From Rhododendron vialii (lineage: Eukaryota > Streptophyta > Magnoliopsida > Ericales > Ericaceae), in the NCBI RefSeq assembly GCF_030253575.1, contig NC_080557.1:17867501-17931500 (forward strand): 64,000 bases of DNA, in the 5' to 3' direction. Below the pieces are notes generated by a model. The model searched no databases. It was not told where the DNA came from and saw only the letters and a program-made list of their open reading frames with translations. The position numbers and the translations under genes are program-made. How positions within the stretch are numbered: position 1 is the first letter of the stretch; the number at the start of each line of letters is the position of its first letter. This document shows, in pieces, positions 45,188 through 55,172 of the stretch.

Positions 45188-48060
45188 TCCTTGGAAATCA
45201 AAACAACAAACAAAGACCCCATTAGGAACGAAAATTTCCTGGAGCAACAAATAAAACAGGTTTGGATCTGCAAAAGCTTAAAAGGGATTGTGTCCTGTGA
45301 ATCTATTTAGTTCATTGAAACCTCTGTTAGGGCCAAAAAGGTGAATACCAAATGAAATCACTATGATTGCCATTTATGCAAGTATATCCAGCCAAATTGC
45401 AGGGAATAAGTTTTGATTAGTTGGTATTTGTGTAATGCCATATTTACCAGAACACAATGGAGAGGAATTAAACTAAAGCAAATCTCTTTTCATATTTATC
45501 TTTGTGTCACTAAATGAAAACTAAACATGAATAGGGGCATCACATGTGAAAAATGCAAACAACTCACTACTCATATGGGAAAGAAGATAAAATTTTCTTC
45601 TATGAATAATAGCAGCCAGCTGTGCAAATTTCTGAAAGCAGACAATGTGAGGAGTCCAAACGAACATGAAATATAACAATTGACCAAGTGGAAGCAAATG
45701 CATTTACATAATTCAAAACGAAAATTCATCATTTTAAAATGGCACGAAGCATCTAATCATGCGAAACTACAGCGTTGAGAGTCAATCTTGCAAAAAAGAA
45801 TATGCACCATACTATCTATATTCTCAACATAATTAGAGTGCCAAACATGTGGAGCAATCGGGCATAATAGAGAAACAGTTCTAATTGTTGTTGCTCCTGC
45901 ATTCTGAAAAGTTTTAGCTTTGAAAATCTGAACTCAAAAGAGAGAGAAGAGGTGTGAGAGAAATGTTGGAGTTCAAAGACAAACAAATAAAATTTACACA
46001 ACTAAAAATAAACAGAAATTATGCGAAATGGGAAATAGAACTTACTGTTAGCAAAACATTAAATAGGAAAAGATCATTAACCTCAATGTGTCATATACAA
46101 CTGTAAAAATACATTGTCAATTTCTTCAACTTGCAAGTTTAACAGGTCCAAATTGGGAAAAAAGAAAATAAAAGAAGATGGCCGGCTAACTCCTCCGACT
46201 AATTTTAGCCTCAACTACTGTTAGGTTCTCTAAACTTGAAGTAAAATTTGCTTCGACATATTTTTTTTGGTCAAACGTAAATTATGCTTCGACATTGAAT
46301 GTATATTAAATGAACTATTAGAAAATAAACAGAACAAAACTGAAATGTTCAAAACTAATGGCATAATATCGTTTGATTCAACATTCCTCTAATCTCCGGC
46401 CTTAACTGACCATTCTTGAGTTTAAAAAAATGCCTCCAACCCAGGACTAATGTCCTTCACAATAACGATAAGTTTACAAGAGTAGCCATGGACTCACATA
46501 CTTAAACTTCTAAGCAAGTCCAATTCCATATTACCCACTATTTTCAGCAAAGATGTAAACCCTTGGAATATCCGGAGAAGTATGTAAAAATCAAGGAATA
46601 AGTTCACAATGGACATGCCTCAACAAATTAGGTATGAAATGATAGATAAATAAATGAGTAAATACAATTGAATGAAACAAAGTAATGAAACCAGTGGCGC
46701 ATTTATGTCAATCAAGGGCGAAACTTATTTCTGGTGCCAACAACAAACCACACCTAAAAAGAATAAAAATAATGTAAGGTTCTCAAAATACAAGAGTTCC
46801 CAATCGTGGCAGGGACAATAATGGGTAAAGCAATATATTTAATCCTTATAAAATTTAGTTGAAACAAATTTAATACATAATATGCATGTCAATGAATCAT
46901 CAAAATAATGATACCTTGAAGACTATAACGAACAAATGAGCGACAAACAACTGAATCCAACTAATCAACTAATTTACTCTTCAAATCTCATTCAGAGGTA
47001 CCGCCCAAAGATAGAATTTCACCTTAATCACACACAAAGTTGCTAAATGGTCTGTAGTAGAGGTGTCCAGGGGCTCTATGAGTTGACACAACAGCAATTG
47101 TTCTCATTCTACCGGCGGTTTCCACAGCAAAAAACTCCATTCAAGGCCAGATGGCTTTGACGTTCCACACGGATCCAACGCACAAAGGGGACCTGAACTA
47201 CCATTGCCATGAAACAACAATCAAAATATAAATTTAGTGAATCAATACCAAGGGTTTAAGCCATGCACAAAGAAACCACACAAAAAAAAATGGCAGGCAA
47301 TAACACTATTTAGCTAAATCAATGACAAATTAACAACTGAGAAAAATCATGAAACTATAAACACTTTTTGGAACCCGCATTTACACCGGAACACAAAAAT
47401 CGCAAAATCCCAGTCGGAGAATGTACCAAACATGTGTGAACCCACCACAAAAGCACATATTAAAGACAGCGGCAAATTATCTAAATAGATGCATCTAAGA
47501 AACCAAAGAGCTACAGCAAACCAGAAAACCCTTAACACTAAAACTGAGCAAAGTTGCTCTCAAAATAAACACTACTCCAATTTTTTTGAAGATGAAAACA
47601 GCGGAAACTTCAATATCTAACAAATTTCCCAAAAAGAGTTGCAAAATAACACATCGCAACTTCAATATCTAACAATTTCCCCAAAAACAGTTGCAGAACA
47701 ACACATAGCAAGACAAAACGATGAGAACACGTAGATCTTTTGCACATCAACCCGAAAACCCCAAACACGCAAACCACAACCAAAAAAATGGGAACATGGT
47801 ATTTTAGAACACGGCATCGCCTACAGCCAACAAGGGAAGAAATGGTCTTCCAACTGGAACTAAATTATCTACACTTCTACAAGAACGATCTGGAAGCATG
47901 CAACGGCTCAGAGTGGGCAAATCTCCAAAACGGGTAAACAAAATCGATAAATACAAACATGGGCAGATAGAATGATAGAAACACTTACCTCTTTCGTGAT
48001 CAAACAACGATGTGCAAAACAACGGGGATCCAGATCTTTGTCAAGCTTTCGCAAACCTAT
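45188..48060. other. Interior of the outer Helitron, no intact gene
   Basis: AT-rich. A 54-bp-type tandem repeat of AACTTCAATATCTAACAA words lies at 47603-47716. A leader-like segment on the minus strand (48100-48000) ends CACGAAAGAG before GTAAGTG, probably a captured first exon. Confidence 0.45.
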
Positions 48061-48109
48061 CCTTCATCGAGAGAGAGAACAACGCACATGAAACCCTAGC
48101 CCTTTTTTT

Positions 48110-48763
48110 CTTGCGAAGAAGAATGCCTTGAGCACACCCCAAAGAAGAATCCAGATGCCTGGTAACTATGGGCGGCGAGAGAGAGACAGGGGTATATGTG
48201 CGTTTGTGTTGTGAGAGACAGAGAGAGTGAAGAGGCAGTCAGCTCTGGACGGCAAGCGGCAACGCTGTTGAAGGCTAGAACCCACAAAATCGCCTCAAAA
48301 CTTCTCTCTCTCTCTAACCAGAAGACGAAGAGAAGAAAAAGGGAGGGGGAGACGTGGCTTGATGCCGTCCACTTTTTTTACATAGGCTGAAAAAGACCGA
48401 ATTACCCATGTGGCTACGCTTGCACTATTTGCAATTCTTGCGAAGAAGAATGCCTTGAGCACACCCCAAAGAAGAATCCAGATGCCTGGTAACTATGGGC
48501 GGCGAGAGAGAGACAGGGGTATATGTGCGTTTGTGTTGTGAGAGACAGAGAGAGTGAAGAGGCAGTCAGCTCTGGACGGCAAGCGGCAACGCTGTTGAAG
48601 GCTAGAACCCACAAAATCGCCTCAAAACTTCTCTCTCTCTCTAACCAGAAGACGAAGAGAAGAAAAAGGGAGGGGGAGACGTGGCTTGATGCCGTCCGTT
48701 TTTTTTACATAGGCTGAAAAAGACCGAATTACCCATGTGGCTACGCTTGCACTATTTGCAATT
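48110..48763. repeat. Near-identical 327-bp tandem duplication
   Basis: The block starting TTGCGAAGAAGAATGCC at 48111 recurs at 48438. The copies differ by a couple of bases only (near 48371 and 48698). It lies in the 5' part of the outer Helitron and includes a leader-like CT-rich region. The near-identity points to a recent event, or to an assembly artefact. Confidence 0.92.
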
Positions 48764-48833
48764 GAGGGGCAAATTCGTCCCAAATTAGAAATTGACCTCC
48801 GAAAAACTCCTTCCTTTTATATAGGAGGAGGAA

Positions 48834-49597
48834 ATAGGTACCGAAGATCTATATTCATCTCAAGATAATCGTGTTACATTGAGATCTAACATAAGTTTTG
48901 CATGATTAATATTCTCAACAAACTCGGAGAGACTAATAAACATTTTTAATCATCAAAGTGGGTTCGAAAATGGCATCCTCCATAAAATTATCGTCAAAAC
49001 TAGGCTAATTTATCTTTTGAAGGTGCTTTTTGCTAAGGATACTGTACCATTTTAAAATTTATTTTTTCCCCGGCTGTATGAAATTGATTTTTGAGAGGTT
49101 TATAAACACAAAACACCCCAGACAAGAATGGGGATGCTGTCAAGCAGGTGCTGAGCGGCTGATTTGATCATTCATCTCGGCAATCGACAACTCAGATTTG
49201 GTCGAGCAATGGACGGTTAAGATCTGTATGCGTTCAAATTTAATCCGAACCATCTGTGTCAAGACCGAATCATCTGTACCGAGATGAACGGCTAGATGCC
49301 GCTCAGCGCCCGCTAGACAGGGGGTGCTTGGCATGTCCAGACATGTCCTAATATTCTGACCTTAAAATCAACAAGAGAATTGAGAACCACCGGCTCTAAT
49401 AAGCATACATATAGATAAGAGCGTGACACGTGGCAAGAAACCATTGGACCGACATGTCTTTGTGATAGGATGATGATCCCCACAGTCAGCTTTCTCATAA
49501 CCGTTACTTCCATGCCACACATGCATAATTAACAAAGTACACTATAGAAAAGAAAAGAAAAGAAAAGTTGAGGGAGTTTTCGGTTAAGTGTAGAAGA
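48834..49597 (+). promoter_or_regulatory. Upstream region of psbTn
   Basis: Intergenic between the Helitron and psbTn. An AAAGA microsatellite (49549-49566) lies immediately before the gene. The segment 49130-49330 is a degenerate inverted repeat (CCGCTCAGCGCCCGCT near 49300 against AGCAGGTGCTGAGCGGC near 49143), possibly a MITE. Confidence 0.4.
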
Positions 49598-49945
49598 ATG
49601 GCATCAGTCTCCGTGACAGCCTCATTCCTCGGTGGAGCCACCCGTCCGGGCGGGTCTCCGGCCACCACCGCCACCGCCACTCACCGGAGGTCGCTTGTTA
49701 TCATCAGAAGTTGTATGCCCAAAAGTGTTGGAGGAGAAGGGAAGATAAGCCAAGAAATTAGCAAGAATGATCAGAGCAGCAGCAGCGGAAGGCGAGACTT
49801 GGTTTTTGCCGCAGCGGCGGCTGCAGTTTGCTCTGGTGCCGGCTTTGCTGCGGCGGAGGAACCGAAACGGGGAACCCCGGTGGCTAGGAAGATCTATGCT
49901 CCGGTTTGTGTCACCATGCCAACGGCCAGGATCTGTCACAAATGA
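49598..49945 (+). CDS. PSBTN: Photosystem II 5 kDa protein (PsbTn), chloroplast precursor
   Basis: A single exon of 115 codons. I chose MASVSVTAS (49598) over the in-frame upstream ATG at 49568 because MAS-type starts are usual for plastid precursors and the upstream residues are basic and unconserved. Residues 1-60 are a Ser/Thr/Ala-rich stromal transit peptide. [20 protein letters not shown] then AAA (about 64-86) is a lumenal targeting segment with twin arginine, hydrophobic core and A-x-A cleavage site. The mature protein, [18 protein letters not shown] onward, is 29 residues with two cysteines (APVC and ARIC) that are expected to form a disulphide. This layout matches the nuclear-encoded PSII 5 kDa lumenal subunit. 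A CT microsatellite follows at 50012. It looks intact. Confidence 0.92.
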   Translation: MASVSVTASFLGGATRPGGSPATTATATHRRSLVIIRSCMPKSVGGEGKISQEISKNDQSSSSGRRDLVFAAAAAAVCSGAGFAAAEEPKRGTPVARKIYAPVCVTMPTARICHK

Positions 49946-50009
49946 GGATCTCTGCACACCCGGTTTTTCGTTTTCTGTTTCGATTTGTTTGAAGTAATAC
50001 TTTAGCATT

Positions 50010-50011
<2 letters not shown>

Positions 50012-50046
<35 letters not shown>
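50012..50046. repeat. (CT)n microsatellite
   Basis: About 17 CT units in the 3' flank of psbTn. Confidence 0.95.
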
Positions 50047-50049
<3 letters not shown>

Positions 50050-50390
50050 GTTTTCTTACCATAGATGATGCTTTTGAGTATATCAATCACTCTCTTATTT
50101 TACTCTGATTGTCTTCTTGATATTATAATTATCGACCAAGTGAAAATAGTAAAAGAATTTTGATATTAAAATCCTCAAAAGAAGCAGTTGCCTTGACACA
50201 TAAACCCAAACCTCAAAATGGCACAATTGCACTTGATCCTGGCCACATGCCTAGCCTGTATAGAACAGCTCAAATTAAGCAAAGAGGGGGGACAACAAGA
50301 AAAGCTTAGAAGATGAGCTAGCTAGCTAGCATCAATATAATTAATAGCTAGGTCAAACCCTACATATATATGTAATTAGTCGTCGTCATA

Positions 50391-50660
50391 CTCCCTCCGT
50401 CGTTTATTTAGAGTCTAGTATTTTATTTTGGGCTGTTCTTTAATAATGTCCATTTTCTAAAGTTAGTGAGTAAAAATTAGTGTATTGCCTATTTTGTCCC
50501 TAAAAGTAAATTCCATTTTGAAAAGTTAGTGAGTAAAAGTGTAATGATGATGGATAAGTAGAAAAAGTGAAGGAAAAAATTGATGTGAAAAGTATAATAA
50601 TGATGTTTTTTTAATAAGTTGAAATTACGAAACATGACATTTAAAAAGGGACGAAAGATG
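50391..50660. mobile_element. Stowaway MITE
   Basis: The left end is CTCCCTCCGTCGTTTATTTA after TA. The right end, reverse-complemented, is CATCTTTCGTCCCTTTTTAA, followed by TA (50661-50662). The interior is AT-rich. About 270 bp. Confidence 0.8.
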
Positions 50661-51937
50661 TATGAAATTTAACATGTCAATCGATATAACACGAGTTGAG
50701 AATTGTGTTTTGGTCAAGGTCGTATTGATTTGTCCATCGATCCCGGGTCATGTCAAGCTTAAAATCGCTGTCAATACTAGCGTACGTACTAATTAAAATA
50801 CTTTTTTCTTGTAGTAGTGAAGAAGTTGTATATAGTACGTGGTTTTGTTTTTGTTATGGGGCCGAGGTTTGAGCACAAGAGCATCGAGCCATGATTGTAA
50901 CCTAACCACTACTGACCCTAATATTATTATTAGGTGAAAAAAAAACATGAACATCTCGATCTTCAAGTTTTTTGTTTCATCACCAGATTACTTTTGTGGC
51001 GGACGTGGCGACAATGGTCAACTAGGAATGGGAAACGCTGCATGTAGTGCATCAGCCATCTCGGCACGAACGACACGAATTTAATTTTAACTCCTATAAA
51101 TCCGAGCAGCACGTCCATTGTCGAGATGGACGGTCGGTTCGACGGAGGATGCATTACAGAACCCCCGGATCCGGTCAAATGTGTCATACACGTCTATCAT
51201 TTTACTCAATTCTTGTGTTTATCTTCTAAGTGAACTCGGGAAAACTATATAACCTTCGGGAATCCAAGCCAATAACCAACAATTAATTACTCTAATTTGT
51301 TCTATTTTGTACTATTTCACTCACCTTCTTTGTTGTTTTTGGTATTTTGATTGATTATTGGTATGACGGAATTGAGGAAGATTTGTTTAAGGAGACAAAT
51401 CTAATTGCAAGTATCATTTTTTCTGGTGGGTCGTCACAAATCTAGGCTGTAATTTGGAAGATTAGAGCAAAAGATGCTTTAATATTGTCATTCTTACCAA
51501 ATTGAAAATGGAGGTAGAGGAAAAAGAGTAGGGTGATTATCATAAATATAAACCTACCTTTCTATTGGCAATTGGATTCCTTCACAGATTGAAATCACAT
51601 CCATATGGGTACTCTTTGTTTTTTTATTTATTATTATCATTATTATTATTATTTATTTTTTTATGTATTCTCTGTTATCTAACCAAAAAAAAAAAATGCA
51701 TTGTCTGTCATTTTCTATTTTTTTTGGGGGTCAAACGGGAAATTCATAAAAAACTTACAAAACACAATACCACATCAAGAGTATCAACATAATAAACATA
51801 GCGTGCAAGGAAGTAAATAACTACTAAGCTTAGTCTAAAACTTGCCTAATATTCAGGCTATCTCTAAGCACAAATTCTCTCATAACAATGGGCATTTCCA
51901 TAAGGAATTGTCTATCATTGGGTGTGTTTATCTTGGT
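50661..51937. other. Intergenic, nothing recognised
   Basis: AT-rich sequence with ATT/TTA runs at 51630-51660. No supported gene. Confidence 0.5.
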
Positions 51938-52251
51938 TAGGGTTGTAAATGAATTGAGCTGCTCGCGAGTAGCTTGTGGCTCGGCTCATTTTTTTTAAGT
52001 AATCGAGCTGACCTCAAGATCGAGTTTAAGGTTTATTTAGTAAACGAGCCGATCAACACTCAAAAGTTCGGCTCGGTTCTTAAAAGCTCGGCTTATTTGC
52101 ATAGGCTTGGCTCGTTTAAAGAGGAGCTAAGTAAATTAACTGGGCTTGGCTTATTTACAACTAAACCGAGCTCGAGCTCTAATTTTAGGCTCATTTAGTA
52201 AACAAGTAGCTTGAACACTACAAAGCTCAGCTTGACTCGTTTGCACCCCTA
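51938..52251. mobile_element. hAT-like MITE rich in GAGCT/CTCGGC words
   Basis: The left end TAGGGTTGTAAATGAATTGA and the reverse-complemented right end TAGGGGTGCAAACGAGTCAA are inverted repeats of the plant TAGGGGTG group. The interior consists of many short GCTCGGCT/GAGCTCG words in both orientations. No exact 8-bp target duplication seen. Confidence 0.65.
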
Positions 52252-54184
52252 TTTGATATCAATGGATCATGTGACATGGAAAAACCTATGGTACCATGTG
52301 TTAGCTAGGAAAAACAGTTAATTATAATTATAGTAGCTGAATTAAAATTATAAAAGAAACTTTAAAAGGATTAGAATTGAAAACCGATGCCCGTGTTTCA
52401 CACGTTGTCATTAAGACAAATTCGCCGCCTTACTGGAGTTGGAGGAGGTTTTGTCGGCATTTGTCTCTCAGGAATTTGGTCAAACTCAGTTGCAGAAACG
52501 CTGCCTAAACTCCCCGTCGAACCAAACTGTGTTTGTACTCTGCCACTAAAACAAAGGAGTTTTAGGAGTAGAAACTATCAAGGAAGAAGAGGATTACTCT
52601 TTCTTGATGTGTTTGAACCAAAGGTATTAAAGTGCCTTTTGTAGGCCGAAGGAAGAGACCAAATGAATCCAAACCTTACCAAGAAGTTATTTTCTTTGAA
52701 CTGGATTAATTTTTTTTTAGAACTGGATCATGCTAATTAGAAAACATTATAATCGGGTTTGCTTTTTGATTTTAAAATTTTGATGTAATTCAAGTTAAAA
52801 ACACAATACTGTGTTTGGTTAATCTTTTTGAACTTTTATTTCAGGAAGTTAATTTTAAATGCAAACTTTTTGTAAAGTAAGTGGACCAAAAGTAGCGGAT
52901 CCCTTAAAAAAGAAGGTCCCTTCTCTCTCTCCCCTCCGAAATTGGTCACACACTCTCTCTCTCTCTCCTACGAAATTGATCCGAAGTTGTTTGCTTTAAA
53001 AAAGTGAGATTGGGTGGATCAGAACAGACTTTTGAAAACTTGGGGCAACTCGTGAGTAATTTGAGTGAGTTTTTTTTCCCCTTCTCATGAGAGAGTCAAG
53101 GGGACCCACTCAAGTCCCCACTCATCTTTGAGATCTTGCATCCAATCACATGTTTTTACATTTTAACTCAAAATTTTTATTCTAAAATTGTCAACCAAAC
53201 ACAGTGATTCATGTAATCTTGTTTTTGTTTTTGTACTTTTTTTTATGGCTTTAATATTAATTGAGCAACCAAGTTAGAGATCGGGCTTGAACAACCCAAA
53301 TGTCGGAACCGAGATTGAAAGTAGTTCATCAGAGCTAGAAGTAGTTCATCATAGGGGAGATTCCACAACAAGCTTTATAGCCGTTGGATCGTGATCGGTT
53401 TTGGAGATCGAATCATAGGATTTGTTATTTCCTGGTAAAGGACAAATCACACAGGATTTTACCAATTGTTTATTTAAATCAATAAAATCATATGTTGTGC
53501 ATATATGGTCATGACTTTATAGCATGACCCAAATTTCTGTGTCCCAAAACCATTATGTTGCTTTGTTATGACATTTTTTGGTAAGAATAGTAATGAAATT
53601 TGTGGTAAAATTTATTTATTTTTCTTACTACGGATAGTTACGAACCATTATGCATACATGGTGGAACTAGGCCTGTCAATGGACCGAATTGAATCTAAAT
53701 CCGACAAATCCAAATCCAAACTTCATAAATCTGTTAGTACGTGGTAACCCGAATCTATAAAATCGAATATCAGAATTCAATCCATTTTTTTAAATGCTTC
53801 CAGAATTTTAGCAAAAAAAGAAAAAAAAAACAATTTTTTTCAACTATACACAAATGTGAAAATTAAAAAAAAAATGGAACGGAACCATTTTAAAAACAAT
53901 ACAAACAAACAAAAATCAAGATTCTCTCACTTATCATTCATTCTGATACTAGCAGCAGATCAAAATAACTCAAAGGAGTCAAAGCCATACAAAAACTAGA
54001 ACCCATAACTCCCACACACCCATACAAAACCAGAACCCATATGGTATGTTGAATTAGGGGTGAGCTAGCATGGTCCGGATTGGTTCGTTTGGAGTGTGGA
54101 ATCAACTGTTAAAAGACCGCGCAGAAGGTAGGAATCATTACAATTCACAAGTAGTAGTAATGTACGTCTATTTTCTACGAGGGA
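52252..54184. other. Intergenic, no gene seen
   Basis: The frame at 52387-52644 has no recognisable domain or gene context. Two segments (near 53660 and 54055) resemble single ends of TAGGGGTG-type MITEs without partners. Confidence 0.45.
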
Positions 54185-54515
54185 GTCCTCACTTTAATTA
54201 AAATACAGACTTTCTTATTTCTCTTATTTTCTGATCGAATTTCGATGATCCGAGTGGTTCAATGTGATTGGAACGTGATTGTAAGGGTACCCATGATAAA
54301 TCAGCAAAAAAAAAAGAACCGGGAATGACTTCATTCGAACAGTTTTTTATTGAACGGTTCAATAAAAAACTACTCAAATCAAGTTCTTTCCGGTCATTTT
54401 TTTTTTGTTAATTTTTCACGGGTACCCTTAAAATTACGTTCTGAAGACAATGAGCGGCTCGAATCATCAAAATTCGATCGAAAAAAGGGAGTCCGCATTT
54501 TAAGAGGTCTTAATT
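54185..54515. repeat. Foldback hairpin 1, arms about 160-170 bp
   Basis: A long imperfect palindrome centred at about 54356 (ATTGAAC-G-GTTCAAT). Arms pair through GGGTACCC, CCGG, GATCGAATT and TAAAAT...GACT segments. No coding capacity. Related in sequence to hairpin 2. Confidence 0.85.
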
Positions 54516-54543
54516 TAAAACTTTCCGTATACCGGATCCTATA

Positions 54544-54870
54544 AGGGATCCCGCATGGCCTTACCGTGCTGGACTTCCCTTTTCCAATCGAATTGCGACA
54601 ATCCGAGCTGTTCAAAGTGATCAGAACATGATTTTAAGAGTATTCGTGAGAAATCAGAAAAAAAAATGATCAGGAAGGGCTTGATCCGAATAGTTTTTCA
54701 TTGAACGGTTCAGTAAAAAACTGCTCGGATCAAGCCCTTCTCGATCATATTTTTTACTGATTTTTCGCGGGTAGCCTTAAAATCACGTTCTGAACACATT
54801 GAGCGGCTCGGATCGTAGCAATTCGATTGGAAAAGGGGAGTTCCTCACGGTAAGGTCGTGCGGGATCCCT
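54544..54870. repeat. Foldback hairpin 2, arms about 163 bp
   Basis: A palindrome centred at 54707. The arms start and end with GGGATCCCGCA-type sequence and pair along almost their full length (CCTTACCGTG, CTTTTCCAATCGAATTG, GATCCGAGC, TTGATCCGA). It shares the inner arm sequence with hairpin 1, so the array is four copies of one unit in alternating orientation. Confidence 0.88.
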
Positions 54871-54884
54871 CATTGGAAATTTGC

Positions 54885-54887
<3 letters not shown>

Positions 54888-54950
<63 letters not shown>
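54888..54950. repeat. (TA)n microsatellite
   Basis: About 31 TA units directly after hairpin 2, upstream of the small gene at 55173. Confidence 0.95.
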
Positions 54951-54952
<2 letters not shown>

Positions 54953-55172
54953 TTATCATCGGACTCACACGTTCCAGGTCCCCACGTGTCCTATATCTCT
55001 TGCCCTAACATACACGTGCCTTCCAATACTCAGTCACGTGTCACCGTCTCATTATTTTGATTACGCCTTGTCTCTCAATCTGGAGTATTTATTTACGGAT
55101 CCCGGCAGACCGTTCATCACCCAATCCCAAATACTACCCTCCAAAGCGCAGATTCAAAAGAAAAACCCAGAA

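Larger units (their letters stand above)
43212..48833 (-). mobile_element. Helitron (outer), about 5.6 kb, minus orientation
   Basis: On the minus strand the 3' end is a hairpin (TTCGTGC-CTT-GCACGAA) followed about 8 nt later by CTAG and then T, the canonical Helitron terminus with A/T insertion. The 5' end near 48833 reads TCCTCCTATATAAAAGGAAG on the minus strand, the usual plant Helitron start with a TATAAAAGG motif; the exact first base is uncertain. No Rep/helicase domain is seen, so it is non-autonomous. It contains exon-like host fragments (44982-45187 and around 48000-48060) and a second related Helitron nested near its 3' end. Confidence 0.6.

Noticed and set aside
48096-48717. Pairs of identical 63-66-codon frames on both strands
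   Set aside because: Identical because of the 327-bp duplication. Both strands are open over the same GA/CT-rich sequence, so no coding signal.
52387-52644. 85-codon plus-strand frame
   Set aside because: No domain, splice context or promoter recognised. Possible chance frame, left uncalled.
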